Translations under genes and position numbers: made by a program | Origin: JBMOMT01 sp049324835 | Lineage (GTDB): Bacteria; Chloroflexota; Anaerolineae; CAYNKW01 | NCBI GenBank assembly: GCA_049324835.1 | Contig: JBMOMT010000042.1 | Coordinates: 1-64,000, forward strand | Length of the DNA stretch: 64,000 bases | Direction of reading: 5' to 3' | In this document: piece after piece, positions 6,992 to 14,372 of the stretch | How the letters are laid out: each line of letters begins with the position of its first letter | Position numbering within the stretch: position 1 is the stretch's first letter | Notes under the pieces: generated by a model | Told to the model about the DNA's origin: nothing | What the model saw: the letters and a program-made list of their open reading frames with translations, nothing else | The model's database searches: none

Positions 6992-7873
6992 TCAGGCAGT
7001 GGGGATCGTCCTGGATAACCAATCCAACACCTGAGACTTGTCTGCAATCAGCCTGGAGAGCATCTGATCGGTGAAGGGTCGCTCTGGATCTTCTTCGTAG
7101 GTGTCGCCACGCTTGCAGGTAAGCGTCAGTCCTTCAAAAACTACCTTGCCCGATCCGCGGCTGCCCTGTCCGCCCAGGTAATCGTCTTCCACCAGTTGGA
7201 GTGAGGTGAGCAAGTGTCCAAACAGCTCGATGTCGCTGGGCAGATAAATGCTAAAGACCAATTCCATGGGCGCAAAGACGGCATCGGCGGGCACGCGCTC
7301 CATCTGGCGCGGCGTGGCCGCACTGGTCACCCGGTCGATAGCCGCTTCCCACTTGACTTCGGTAAAGGGGAGGTCGGTCTGGATTTTGAGCAGGTCTTGC
7401 ACAGACTTGCCTCTTACCCCCTTCAGTTCTGTCTGTTCCTCATCCCACAACGGCACGTCGCGCACGATCAGCCGGTTGGGTGCAGGCACATCAAAGTCTA
7501 CTTCACCAGGCACGCCAAAGAGCGGGTTGACCCAGTAGGCATGGTATTGTTCCAGACCGACACGCCTGTATTCCTTTTCGCCCTCTTCACCCCTATCATA
7601 GTCGCGTCTGTCGCCTCCTGCAACGTGAATGGTCACATCGCGGCCGATAGACTTGTTCTGCGGGGCGCCGGTGATCTTTTCCGCCAGGGAACGCATTTTG
7701 CCTTTGAGCGAGGAACCCGGGATGTAAGGCCGACCGGTTACGGCATCACGGATGACGGGCATGTCCACGTTGCCAATGGCCAAAGCACCCGGCGACCCGC
7801 CGATGTGTAATCCGGTGAGAGCGCGAATGCGCCCGGTGACGATAACCCGTCCAAAAAGCTGTACTTGTGTCAT
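6992..7873 (-). CDS. csm3: Type III-A backbone RNase Csm3
   Basis: This 293-aa protein forms the repeated backbone of the Csm complex and cuts target RNA at 6-nt steps. It contains GLHIGGSPGALAIGNVD, in which D37 aligns with the catalytic aspartate (D33) of Streptococcus thermophilus Csm3, and PGSSLKGKMR. Later it has the LGGQGSRGSGKV glycine-rich loop. The catalytic residue is intact, so RNA cleavage should be active. ATG 7873 has AGGAGG upstream; 10 bp separate it from csm2. Confidence 0.95.
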   Translation of the reverse strand: MTQVQLFGRVIVTGRIRALTGLHIGGSPGALAIGNVDMPVIRDAVTGRPYIPGSSLKGKMRSLAEKITGAPQNKSIGRDVTIHVAGGDRRDYDRGEEGEKEYRRVGLEQYHAYWVNPLFGVPGEVDFDVPAPNRLIVRDVPLWDEEQTELKGVRGKSVQDLLKIQTDLPFTEVKWEAAIDRVTSAATPRQMERVPADAVFAPMELVFSIYLPSDIELFGHLLTSLQLVEDDYLGGQGSRGSGKVVFEGLTLTCKRGDTYEEDPERPFTDQMLSRLIADKSQVLDWLSRTIPTA

Positions 7874-7883
7874 GGCTGGCCTC

Positions 7884-8315
7884 CTAATTTCCACCATATT
7901 TCTTGTGATAAGCGACGATGGCCTCGAAAAAGTCCAGGAACCGGTCGAAGCGCTGCTTCCGATTTTCCGGGTCTTTGCCCTGGCTCATCTCTTCCAGTGC
8001 TGGCACCAGCACACGCTCCAGGTCGGCCATGCCTCGGCCCCGCTCACGCTTGGCAAAATAACCCAGCTTGGGGCGCAGCAGAACCGCGTCGCGGTAAGCC
8101 GAATCGGGATCGTTCGACCAGCGCAATTGAATCTGACGCGCTGTCCCAAACACGTTACGAAGCTGGCTGCTGGTCACCTGGCGGGCAATCGCCTGGCCGA
8201 TTTGGTCGGCCCATTTGACCAACACTTCCGCATCGCCTCTGGCGATGATTTGCTCGATCGCCTGTTTGTCTGGAATAGGCACAGACAGCCCCTTTTCACG
8301 GTAATCCCCTGCCAT
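7884..8315 (-). CDS. csm2: Type III-A small subunit Csm2
   Basis: This 143-aa helical protein contains SSQLRNVFGTARQI and LLRPKLGYFAKR, the recognisable Csm2 core. Several copies line the Csm filament opposite Csm3. The start at ATG 8315 has AGGAGG that overlaps the end of the possible small ORF upstream. Confidence 0.93.
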   Translation of the reverse strand: MAGDYREKGLSVPIPDKQAIEQIIARGDAEVLVKWADQIGQAIARQVTSSQLRNVFGTARQIQLRWSNDPDSAYRDAVLLRPKLGYFAKRERGRGMADLERVLVPALEEMSQGKDPENRKQRFDRFLDFFEAIVAYHKKYGGN

Positions 8316-8317
8316 GG

Positions 8318-8407
8318 TTAACCTCCTGTCTTGTCCAGGCTAGATCGGGTGAGTTCAGCGGAATCAATAGCTTGATCGTTTTGAGGTTCGCTCCACTCGT
8401 CGATCAT
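8318..8407 (-). CDS. Possible 29-aa ORF between cas10 and csm2
   Basis: An ATG at 8407 with GGAAGG a few bases upstream opens a 29-codon acidic frame (starts MIDEWSEPQNDQ) ending TAA at 8318, inside the csm2 ribosome binding region. It fills most of a 141-bp gap in an operon whose other junctions are 29 bp or less or overlapping, apart from the inserted cassette. I know no family for it. It may be a real microprotein, a coupling leader for csm2, or chance. Confidence 0.3.
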   Translation of the reverse strand: MIDEWSEPQNDQAIDSAELTRSSLDKTGG

Positions 8408-8456
8408 TTCATCGTCCTTCCTGTCTTGGATGAACAGCCCCCAGTATTGTGTTCCC

Positions 8457-10886
8457 CTACTCGCGGCTCAACAACTCGGCCCAACGGGCCGACAGTCCGA
8501 TGGTGCGGATCAGACCCTCTGGCACCAGCAACGCATCGCGGATGGCAATGATGCCCTCCTTGACCTGTCTATCTCTCACATGGGCAGCAGCACGGGTCAG
8601 TTGATAAGCCAGCACCCACATCCAGCGACCGAAGTGTAGCTTGCCATCTTGGCTGGTGCGGTCATATTCGGCGGCAATCTCAATGAGTGTCTGAATGAGC
8701 GATTTGGGTGCACGCCGATGTTTGCACCAGGCAGCCAACTCGTAGGCGCGCTCCAGCACCGCGCCGAATTGCTCCCAGGCCACAGGCTGATTCAAGAATG
8801 TCATCGCGTTCTTGGCCCCACGCAGATCCTTGGCAGCCTTCTCGGCCTTCTCGGCATCACGGGCAGCTTGATAGAGTGGAAACCTGAGGCTGGCCAGACT
8901 CACACCTCCAGAGAGCGTCACCTTGGGGTTTTTGCAGACATAGTCGGCAAAAGACCGACACACCCGTTCCGCAAAACGTGGCAGCGCATCCCATGCACCC
9001 ACGACGAAAAGGTCGTCTCCCCCAGCGTACTGCAAGTAGAGGCTACCGCTCAGGTCAAGGGGATCGCCGTCTTGTGGTTGAGCTAGACGGGGCAGCCAGC
9101 CTTCGAAAAATAGCCGCAACCCTAACGACAGCGACGCCAGACGCGAGAGTGTCAGGTTGTCGCCATCATCCCCTCTAAAACCCTGTTGGAAGATCCGGCC
9201 CAGGCCATCTACGTCCATACGAAGCACCCCCCACCTTTTGAGAGGCGTTTTTTCGGCCAATTCGTCAAAGGTCAGAGGATCGCCTCGCCTATCGCGTGGC
9301 ACCAATTTGGCCAGCGGTCGCGTCACGCGTACTAATGGCACGCCGCCCAACGCAGACTCAATCGCTGAGTCGTCTGCTTCCTGGATCTCGCTCAAGCGGG
9401 CCAATGTGACATCCTGAAGCTCGGGCAGGGTGTTCTCTTTTTCCAAGGGCTTCTCGGCATTAATCAGCGCGATCCGCGCCCCAAAGTTCGCCAGACCTGC
9501 CTGCCAATGGCGTACATCGGCCGCTTCAGGGGGAACCGGTGCTTGCAACCAGACCAGGTGCGTAGCGTGAGCCAACGCGTTGCCCAGCCGCTCAAAGCTG
9601 CGGCACAATTCACACTTGCGAATCCCCTCCGCGCCAGCGCGCTCCGGCTCAAAGTGCTCGCCCTTCTGACGCTCAGTGCCACAAATACTGCATCTTTGGT
9701 CATTGTCGCCACCAACACCCAGCGGCGCGCCGACCAGCGCAAACAACTCGTCATCATCCAGAGCTGCCAGCGGCTTGTGTTTGGCCGGCAGCAACTCATT
9801 TTCATGGAGTCGGCGCCAGGCATCAGCAAAGCGCGCACGCTCAAACTCGGCCCTTTTCAGAACAGTGCAGGCCAGCGTCAGATGGAGCTCTCCCTTATGC
9901 GCTTTGACCAATCGGCGTGTGACCTCTCGACCAAGACCTTGAAGCTCCTCTTGCTGTTCGACTCCCACCAAAAGATAAAAGTTTCCACCCCCAACATAAA
10001 TCACATTGGTAGGAGGCAATCCCAGTTTCCGAATCAGAAACTCAGCCACGACCTCGGTGAGCAATTGCACATAAAACGAGCGCCCCCGCAGTGTCCTGGC
10101 TGCTCCAGACGAGGCCAGCGTGTAGATAAACCTCTGCACGCCAGAAATGTCGCCACCCACCAGCACGGCCACTGGGTCGTCATCCTTGACGGCGTAGCAC
10201 CAAGCACCGTCGCGTCGATCTTGTGCCAGACAAGCTGCCATAGCTGCTGTCATCCGGGAATGGTCATACAGACTCACATCTGGGATGGCGTTATAGTAAG
10301 CAGAAGGAATGCACCACGTGAATTCAAGCATCCGGTTATAGAGTGTTTCCAGGTAGAGCATTGGATCGCTTGTGGTTTTCAATGGCTCACACGCACGCTC
10401 GAACTCCTCCCACAGCGCAAAATACTCGTCTCGAAAGGACTCTCTCCATTGTGAACGATCCCCCTTGCTGGGAAACAACGTCTCGTCAAAGTGTAGACGA
10501 GCCAAGGAGAAATGCCACGCTTCATCGAACCCGCAAAGCCGGCTGAAAGTCGAGCGTAGGTAAGGCACTCGTCGGTCGTCCTTTGCGCCATCCAATTCCT
10601 CTCGTTCACCCGAGGCAAGCCAATCAGCAAGCCGGACCAGTTCGTCCAGATCGCTCTTGGGCACATGGTGATAGACCACACCACTTAAACCCTGGCGTAC
10701 ATTTGCCGGGAGACTTGGCGCAAAGTCTTGAACGAACGAATAACTAGCAAGTGCATGACTATACTTGACCTCGGCGCGCACCTCATCATCGACAATCTCT
10801 CGTAGCGGGGTATCCGCCCGCTGCGAAAACTTGCCAATGTCGTGCAGCAACCCGGCCAGAGCTGCTTTCAAAGTTTCTTCTCGCAT
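8457..10886 (-). CDS. csm1: Cas10/Csm1, cyclic oligoadenylate synthase subunit
   Basis: This 809-aa protein is the large subunit and signal generator of the Csm complex. It has an N-terminal HD nuclease motif LLHDIGKF (H15, D16), a CxxC...CxxC zinc ribbon (CSIC, later CELC) in the middle, and a Palm domain with the cyclase motif AGGDDLFVVG (GGDD about 622-625). Target RNA binding should trigger ssDNA cutting by HD and conversion of ATP to cyclic oligoadenylate by Palm. Both sites look intact, which fits the CARF genes downstream and upstream. ATG 10886 has AAGGAG before it. Confidence 0.97.
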   Translation of the reverse strand: MREETLKAALAGLLHDIGKFSQRADTPLREIVDDEVRAEVKYSHALASYSFVQDFAPSLPANVRQGLSGVVYHHVPKSDLDELVRLADWLASGEREELDGAKDDRRVPYLRSTFSRLCGFDEAWHFSLARLHFDETLFPSKGDRSQWRESFRDEYFALWEEFERACEPLKTTSDPMLYLETLYNRMLEFTWCIPSAYYNAIPDVSLYDHSRMTAAMAACLAQDRRDGAWCYAVKDDDPVAVLVGGDISGVQRFIYTLASSGAARTLRGRSFYVQLLTEVVAEFLIRKLGLPPTNVIYVGGGNFYLLVGVEQQEELQGLGREVTRRLVKAHKGELHLTLACTVLKRAEFERARFADAWRRLHENELLPAKHKPLAALDDDELFALVGAPLGVGGDNDQRCSICGTERQKGEHFEPERAGAEGIRKCELCRSFERLGNALAHATHLVWLQAPVPPEAADVRHWQAGLANFGARIALINAEKPLEKENTLPELQDVTLARLSEIQEADDSAIESALGGVPLVRVTRPLAKLVPRDRRGDPLTFDELAEKTPLKRWGVLRMDVDGLGRIFQQGFRGDDGDNLTLSRLASLSLGLRLFFEGWLPRLAQPQDGDPLDLSGSLYLQYAGGDDLFVVGAWDALPRFAERVCRSFADYVCKNPKVTLSGGVSLASLRFPLYQAARDAEKAEKAAKDLRGAKNAMTFLNQPVAWEQFGAVLERAYELAAWCKHRRAPKSLIQTLIEIAAEYDRTSQDGKLHFGRWMWVLAYQLTRAAAHVRDRQVKEGIIAIRDALLVPEGLIRTIGLSARWAELLSRE

Positions 10887-10934
10887 AGGCTTCTCCTTTC
10901 ACCATCAGACTGTGGCTGCTGACTTGGTGTTATC

Positions 10935-11000
10935 ATTGTACCAGTTTTTGCCGGCTGACACATCAGAAGTCCCTCCGATCTTTTTCAGAGGTTTCTCCGA
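10935..11000 (-). promoter_or_regulatory. cas operon control region with two tandem palindromes
   Basis: Two 16-bp imperfect palindromes lie at 10963-10978 (TCAGAAGTCCCTCCGA) and 10985-11000 (TCAGAGGTTTCTCCGA), consensus TCAGAR-N4-CTCCGA, 22 bp apart, about two helical turns. On the minus strand a possible -10 TACAAT lies at 10940-10935 with a poor -35, and the palindromes sit just upstream of it, as activator sites would. Direct repeats GACTTKGTGTTAT at 10921 and 11012 flank the block. The CARF-LuxR protein encoded immediately upstream is the obvious candidate binder (inference). Confidence 0.5.
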
Positions 11001-11026
11001 TGTGCTGGCAGCGACTTTGTGTTATA

Positions 11027-11902
11027 CTACCCAAAAAAGCGGCGGAATCGTTCCCACAGAAAGCGATAATCCAGCCACGTATCTTCGGGTAGCCTCCAGA
11101 CACAGCGACACTCGGCCAGGATGGCCGTCTTGTGTGAATCTACGGTTTTCAGGCTGATGCTCAACGCCTCGGCTACGTCCTGAGGCGACCCCCCGGCGGC
11201 AAAGGCGCGCAGCACGTCCGCCTGGCGCGGCGTGAGCATTGCCACCACCTGCTGGCAGCGCTCGTGCTCTGCGGCGTCCATCATCTGCCCCTGGAGAGCC
11301 ATCACCCGGTCGGGCTCGGCCTGGGCGAGTGAGCGCAGGGCCGGGAAATAGGCCCCCCAGGGCATCATCGGCACCTGGATGAGCCGCACCCCGTCTTCTG
11401 GCCGGGCGTGCATGATGGCGCCGTTGGCTGCCCGTTTCAAAAAGTCGGGAGGGGTGTACATGTGCCACAGCCGGTCGTGGTGATCAAAGTGCAGCATCGC
11501 CGCCGACACAGCCACCAGGGCCAGGATGCGCCGTCCGCCGGCGATGCACACCTGCAGGCGGCGTCCCTGCGTCTTCAGGCTGGCCACCAGCTCGTAGACG
11601 GCGCTCCAGGCCACGTTGGCGGCTGCCTCGTCACGGATGTCATCCAGCTTTTCCCTGCCCTGACGGATGGGGACGAAACGCAGGCGGCAGGGCCGTCCCG
11701 CGTAGGTGTGAGCCGTGAACTCGGCGGCCAGTTTGCTCAGCGCCTGGCCGGTGAGTGGATCGCCGAGCGGCGAAAGGTGGACGGCGATCACTTCCTGGAT
11801 GGCCTCACCACGGCGCAGCAAGTCATCCAGGGCAAAGGTTACGATCTGTGGCCCGCCGGCCATGGTGGCCACCAACGTACTGCTTACCGGTCCCTGAGTC
11901 AC
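11027..11902 (-). CDS. CARF domain-LuxR HTH transcription regulator
   Basis: This 291-aa protein has an N-terminal CARF domain of the NE0113/Csm6-like type (SSTLVATMAGGPQIVTFAL, about 7-25; CIAGGRR at 119-125) joined to a LuxR-type helix-turn-helix (LTPRQADVLRAF... to SLKTVDSHKTAIL, about 223-262). CARF-HTH proteins are thought to couple cyclic oligoadenylate level to cas transcription; this CARF type with a LuxR rather than MarR/winged HTH is uncommon. GTG 11902 is chosen for its GGGAGG; the frame continues upstream only antisense to the divergent gene. It precedes cas10 by 140 bp. Confidence 0.85.
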   Translation of the reverse strand: MTQGPVSSTLVATMAGGPQIVTFALDDLLRRGEAIQEVIAVHLSPLGDPLTGQALSKLAAEFTAHTYAGRPCRLRFVPIRQGREKLDDIRDEAAANVAWSAVYELVASLKTQGRRLQVCIAGGRRILALVAVSAAMLHFDHHDRLWHMYTPPDFLKRAANGAIMHARPEDGVRLIQVPMMPWGAYFPALRSLAQAEPDRVMALQGQMMDAAEHERCQQVVAMLTPRQADVLRAFAAGGSPQDVAEALSISLKTVDSHKTAILAECRCVWRLPEDTWLDYRFLWERFRRFFG

Positions 11903-11944
11903 TGCAACCTCCCGCGCGTCGATGCACCAATGAGAGGAGCCAAG

Positions 11945-13087
11945 ATGGCACATTTTCCTGCTGTACTGATCGGCGGCCCGCCTGACAGCGGCAAGTCGGT
12001 GCTCACTTTTAGTCTCACCTATACCCTGCGCCAAAGGGGCATCCAACACTATGTCCTGCGCGCCTGCCCGGACGGCGAAGGCGATTGGACACAAACAGCC
12101 GACCAGGAGCTGGTGCACACCATTCTGGTTCCTCAGACCTGGACACCGAACTTTGTCGACCACATCTGCCGCGACCTGGCGAATCGACATTTGCCCTTGA
12201 TCGTGGATGTCGGCGGGCGGCCGAAACCCTGGCAAGAAGCCATCTTGGGTTGCTGCACCCACGCCATTTTATTGACACCGGATGAAGCCAGCCGCCGTCA
12301 ATGGCGAGAACTGATGGCCCGTCACGGTGTGATGCTCCTGGCCGACCTGCACTCTGCACTGGAGGGTGAGGGGCATGTCGACCAGAGCCAGCCGATCCTG
12401 CGAGGCTCGCTCACCGGCCTAAAACGAGGCAGCCACGCGCGAGGCCCGGCCTTTGATGCCCTGGTAGATCGCCTGGCCCAGGTGCTGGCTTTTCCCGGTG
12501 ACGAGTTGCGCCGGCTGCACCTGGAAAATGCCCCGGTTGAAACGGTTGTCGAACTCGATCGCCTCAAACGCACCCTCAAAATCGGTGGGCTCCCGGCTGT
12601 CTGGGAGCCAGACAGCCTGCCCGACGTCCTGGCATATCTGCCTGAGGGCGTTTCATTGGCTCTTTACGGACGTGGGCCCAACTGGCTGTACGCGGCCCTG
12701 GCGATCCTGGCCTATCCGGCGATACTGTACCAGTTCGACGTCCGTCTGGGCTGGTTAAAGCCGGCTGCGCTAAAGTTGGGGCGACCCCCCTTGGATGCTG
12801 CCCTCCGGGTAGCGGTTCTGCCGGCAGAAACTCACACGCGGCTAGAGTGCAGTCTACCTGGCGGCTACATCGATTATCACCAGGCGGACGGCCTGTGCGT
12901 GCCTGACGTGCCATTGGACAGGGGCATCATCTGCAGTGGCAAATTGCCGCATTGGTTATCAACGAGCCTGGCATTGGTTTATCGTCAGGCGCGGTGGCTG
13001 GCAGTGTTCCAACCGCCCCTTGGCGGGGCAGTGGTGGTTCACACCACGCCAGGCGCGCCACCGGTGGGCAGCGTTTTGCGTGTCTGA
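11945..13087 (+). CDS. csx3: P-loop domain fused to tandem Csx3-like domains
   Basis: This 380-aa protein starts with a Walker A motif GGPPDSGKS (10-18). The C-terminal half has two related Csx3-like stretches: LALYGRGPNWLYAALA with FDVRLGW, and GKLPHWLSTSLALVY with PPLGGAVVV near the end. Csx3 (Crn3) is a ring nuclease that cuts cyclic tetra-adenylate, and AAA/P-loop fusions of it are known. ATG 11945 follows AGAGGAG; an ATG 15 bp upstream lies in front of that site. It is divergent from the CARF-HTH gene with only 42 bp between starts, so the two are probably co-regulated. Confidence 0.85.
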   Translation: MAHFPAVLIGGPPDSGKSVLTFSLTYTLRQRGIQHYVLRACPDGEGDWTQTADQELVHTILVPQTWTPNFVDHICRDLANRHLPLIVDVGGRPKPWQEAILGCCTHAILLTPDEASRRQWRELMARHGVMLLADLHSALEGEGHVDQSQPILRGSLTGLKRGSHARGPAFDALVDRLAQVLAFPGDELRRLHLENAPVETVVELDRLKRTLKIGGLPAVWEPDSLPDVLAYLPEGVSLALYGRGPNWLYAALAILAYPAILYQFDVRLGWLKPAALKLGRPPLDAALRVAVLPAETHTRLECSLPGGYIDYHQADGLCVPDVPLDRGIICSGKLPHWLSTSLALVYRQARWLAVFQPPLGGAVVVHTTPGAPPVGSVLRV

Positions 13088-13172
13088 TCTGAAAAGGATT
13101 TAACGGCGGACGAGCTACCGCGGGCACATCCATCACTCTGGTCACGCCTCGGACAGCGCCCGAGTGCCAAAC

Positions 13173-13218
13173 AAAAAGCGCCAGAACAGGGGCCTGGCAT
13201 GCCCCTGCTGGCGCTTTT
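13173..13218. terminator. Bidirectional terminator after csx3
   Basis: AAAAGCGCCAG (13174-13184) pairs with CTGGCGCTTTT (13208-13218), with an inner GGGGC/GCCCC stem (13189-13193/13201-13205). A-run and T-run flank it. Confidence 0.85.
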
Positions 13219-13547
13219 CGGATCCGCTATGATCGTATCGTCGGTGAGAAACAGGATACACCACTGTATGTCCCTTGGGTCGATACAGTTTTTAGAGGGT
13301 TACGGGGATGTCAGCAGCACGGCTTTACATTGGTTATTGTAGCATTATTACGCGCCGCCGTCAATAGATTTGGACGTCAATTGGGCCCTGGTTTAAAATT
13401 TCTAACACTTTTCAACCGACGCCCAGGGTATCATCGTTTTAGGCGTCGTTCTCCGGCGGTCGAGTGGACGACCGCCGCGCGCCTTTTCACCAGGGCTTGG
13501 GTACAGAGAGGAACAAGTCACGATTGCCCTGACATCGGAGCCAGCAC
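13219..13547. other. Intergenic gap before fmdB-like gene
   Basis: No gene seen. It contains an 8-9 bp hairpin CGGCGGTCG/CGACCGCCG at 13454-13477 and a weak CCCTGG/CCAGGG pairing around 13385-13435. Open frames here lack ribosome binding sites. Confidence 0.5.
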
Positions 13548-13576
13548 TTGCACGTTCGATTGAATTGATGTAGAAT
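13548..13576 (+). promoter_or_regulatory. Promoter of the FmdB-like gene
   Basis: -35 TTGCAC (13548-13553), 17-bp spacer, -10 TAGAAT (13571-13576), 36 bp before the ATG at 13613. Confidence 0.65.
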
Positions 13577-13612
13577 AACTCGCCGGACAGTCTGCGAGCG
13601 AGGTGTGTTGTC

Positions 13613-13918
13613 ATGCCGATCTATGTGTACCAGTGTGATTCTTGCGGTGTTGTCTTTCAACACCGCCAGTCTTTTGATGAGCCCCCTCTCACCCATTGCC
13701 CCGAGTGTGAAGGTCAGATTCATCGCGTCATCCAGCCGGTGGGCATTGTGTTCAAAGGCTCTGGTTTTTACGTCACCGACAACCGCGCCAGGTCCTCCAC
13801 CGCACTGCCCGGCGAGAGTAAATCGGAGAAAAAGGAAACCGAAGTCAGCCCCAGCCCGAGCAACGACTCGGCTTCGAAAAGTGAAAGCCCCGCACCGAGT
13901 ACGGCCAAGGATGACTGA
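13613..13918 (+). CDS. FmdB-type zinc ribbon protein
   Basis: This 101-aa protein begins MPIYVYQCDSCG and has a second cysteine pair CPEC, the FmdB/CxxC_CxxC_SSSS putative regulator domain, then a polar Ser/Pro/Lys-rich tail. The family is widespread and its exact function is unsettled. It stands alone between its own promoter and a strong terminator. Confidence 0.9.
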   Translation: MPIYVYQCDSCGVVFQHRQSFDEPPLTHCPECEGQIHRVIQPVGIVFKGSGFYVTDNRARSSTALPGESKSEKKETEVSPSPSNDSASKSESPAPSTAKDD

Positions 13919-13942
13919 GTGATAACAAAAAGTAATAAAAAA

Positions 13943-13973
13943 CGGGCGGCCCGGGTAAATGCCAGGCCGCCCG
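13943..13973. terminator. Bidirectional terminator between convergent genes
   Basis: CGGGCGGCC (13943-13951) pairs with GGCCGCCCG (13965-13973), with an A-run before and a CTCTTTTT tract after. It serves the rightward zinc ribbon gene and the leftward gene at 13993. Confidence 0.9.
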
Positions 13974-13992
13974 CTCTTTTTGGAAAGGGTCG

Positions 13993-14292
13993 TTACATCT
14001 GGAAACGACTTTTGGCGGGCACAACCTTGTGCGAATAATTGGTGACGTATTTCATCAGCTTTTCACGCAGCTCCTGCCATTCGTCACCTTCCAGAATGCC
14101 CTGCATGCTCTCCAGGTCTTCCGTCACCCCACCGACCAGGATCTGAGGGCCCTGGCCATAGACGGTGTACCAGGCATCGGTAAGGTGCAGCCCTATCTTG
14201 GTCATCGATGGCGCCAGCTCTTGCACCGCAAACTCGAAATAAGCATGTTCGTGACCGGGTTTGATGTCCCAGCTCATGAGCAACTTGATCAT
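13993..14292 (-). CDS. Small conserved protein, possibly a dimeric alpha/beta-barrel
   Basis: This 99-aa protein starts MIKLLMSWDIKPGHEHAYFEF and contains LHLTDAWYTVYGQGPQILVG. The pattern of a short beta strand, a YFEF-type helix and a later repeat of the fold suggests a ferredoxin-like monooxygenase/NIPSNAP-type barrel, but I cannot name a function. I took ATG 14292; the longer open frame overlaps the M16 peptidase end and has no ribosome binding site. It is convergent with the zinc ribbon gene. Confidence 0.7.
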   Translation of the reverse strand: MIKLLMSWDIKPGHEHAYFEFAVQELAPSMTKIGLHLTDAWYTVYGQGPQILVGGVTEDLESMQGILEGDEWQELREKLMKYVTNYSHKVVPAKSRFQM

Positions 14293-14372
14293 GGTCTTTT
14301 TCCCTATCGACTGCCTGGCAGCCCGTTTCTCCACGCCATTATAGCCCAGTCGCCCCGTAAAGGCAAATCGAT

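Noticed and set aside
11903..12262. N-terminal extension of the CARF-LuxR protein
   Set aside because: Lies antisense to the P-loop/Csx3 gene; the GTG at 11902 has a ribosome binding site and homology begins there.
962..13087. Adaptation genes cas1/cas2 or a reverse transcriptase
   Set aside because: None found in any frame of this locus.
13330..13614. Small ORFs on both strands before the zinc ribbon gene
   Set aside because: They cross the promoter and hairpins and have no family resemblance.
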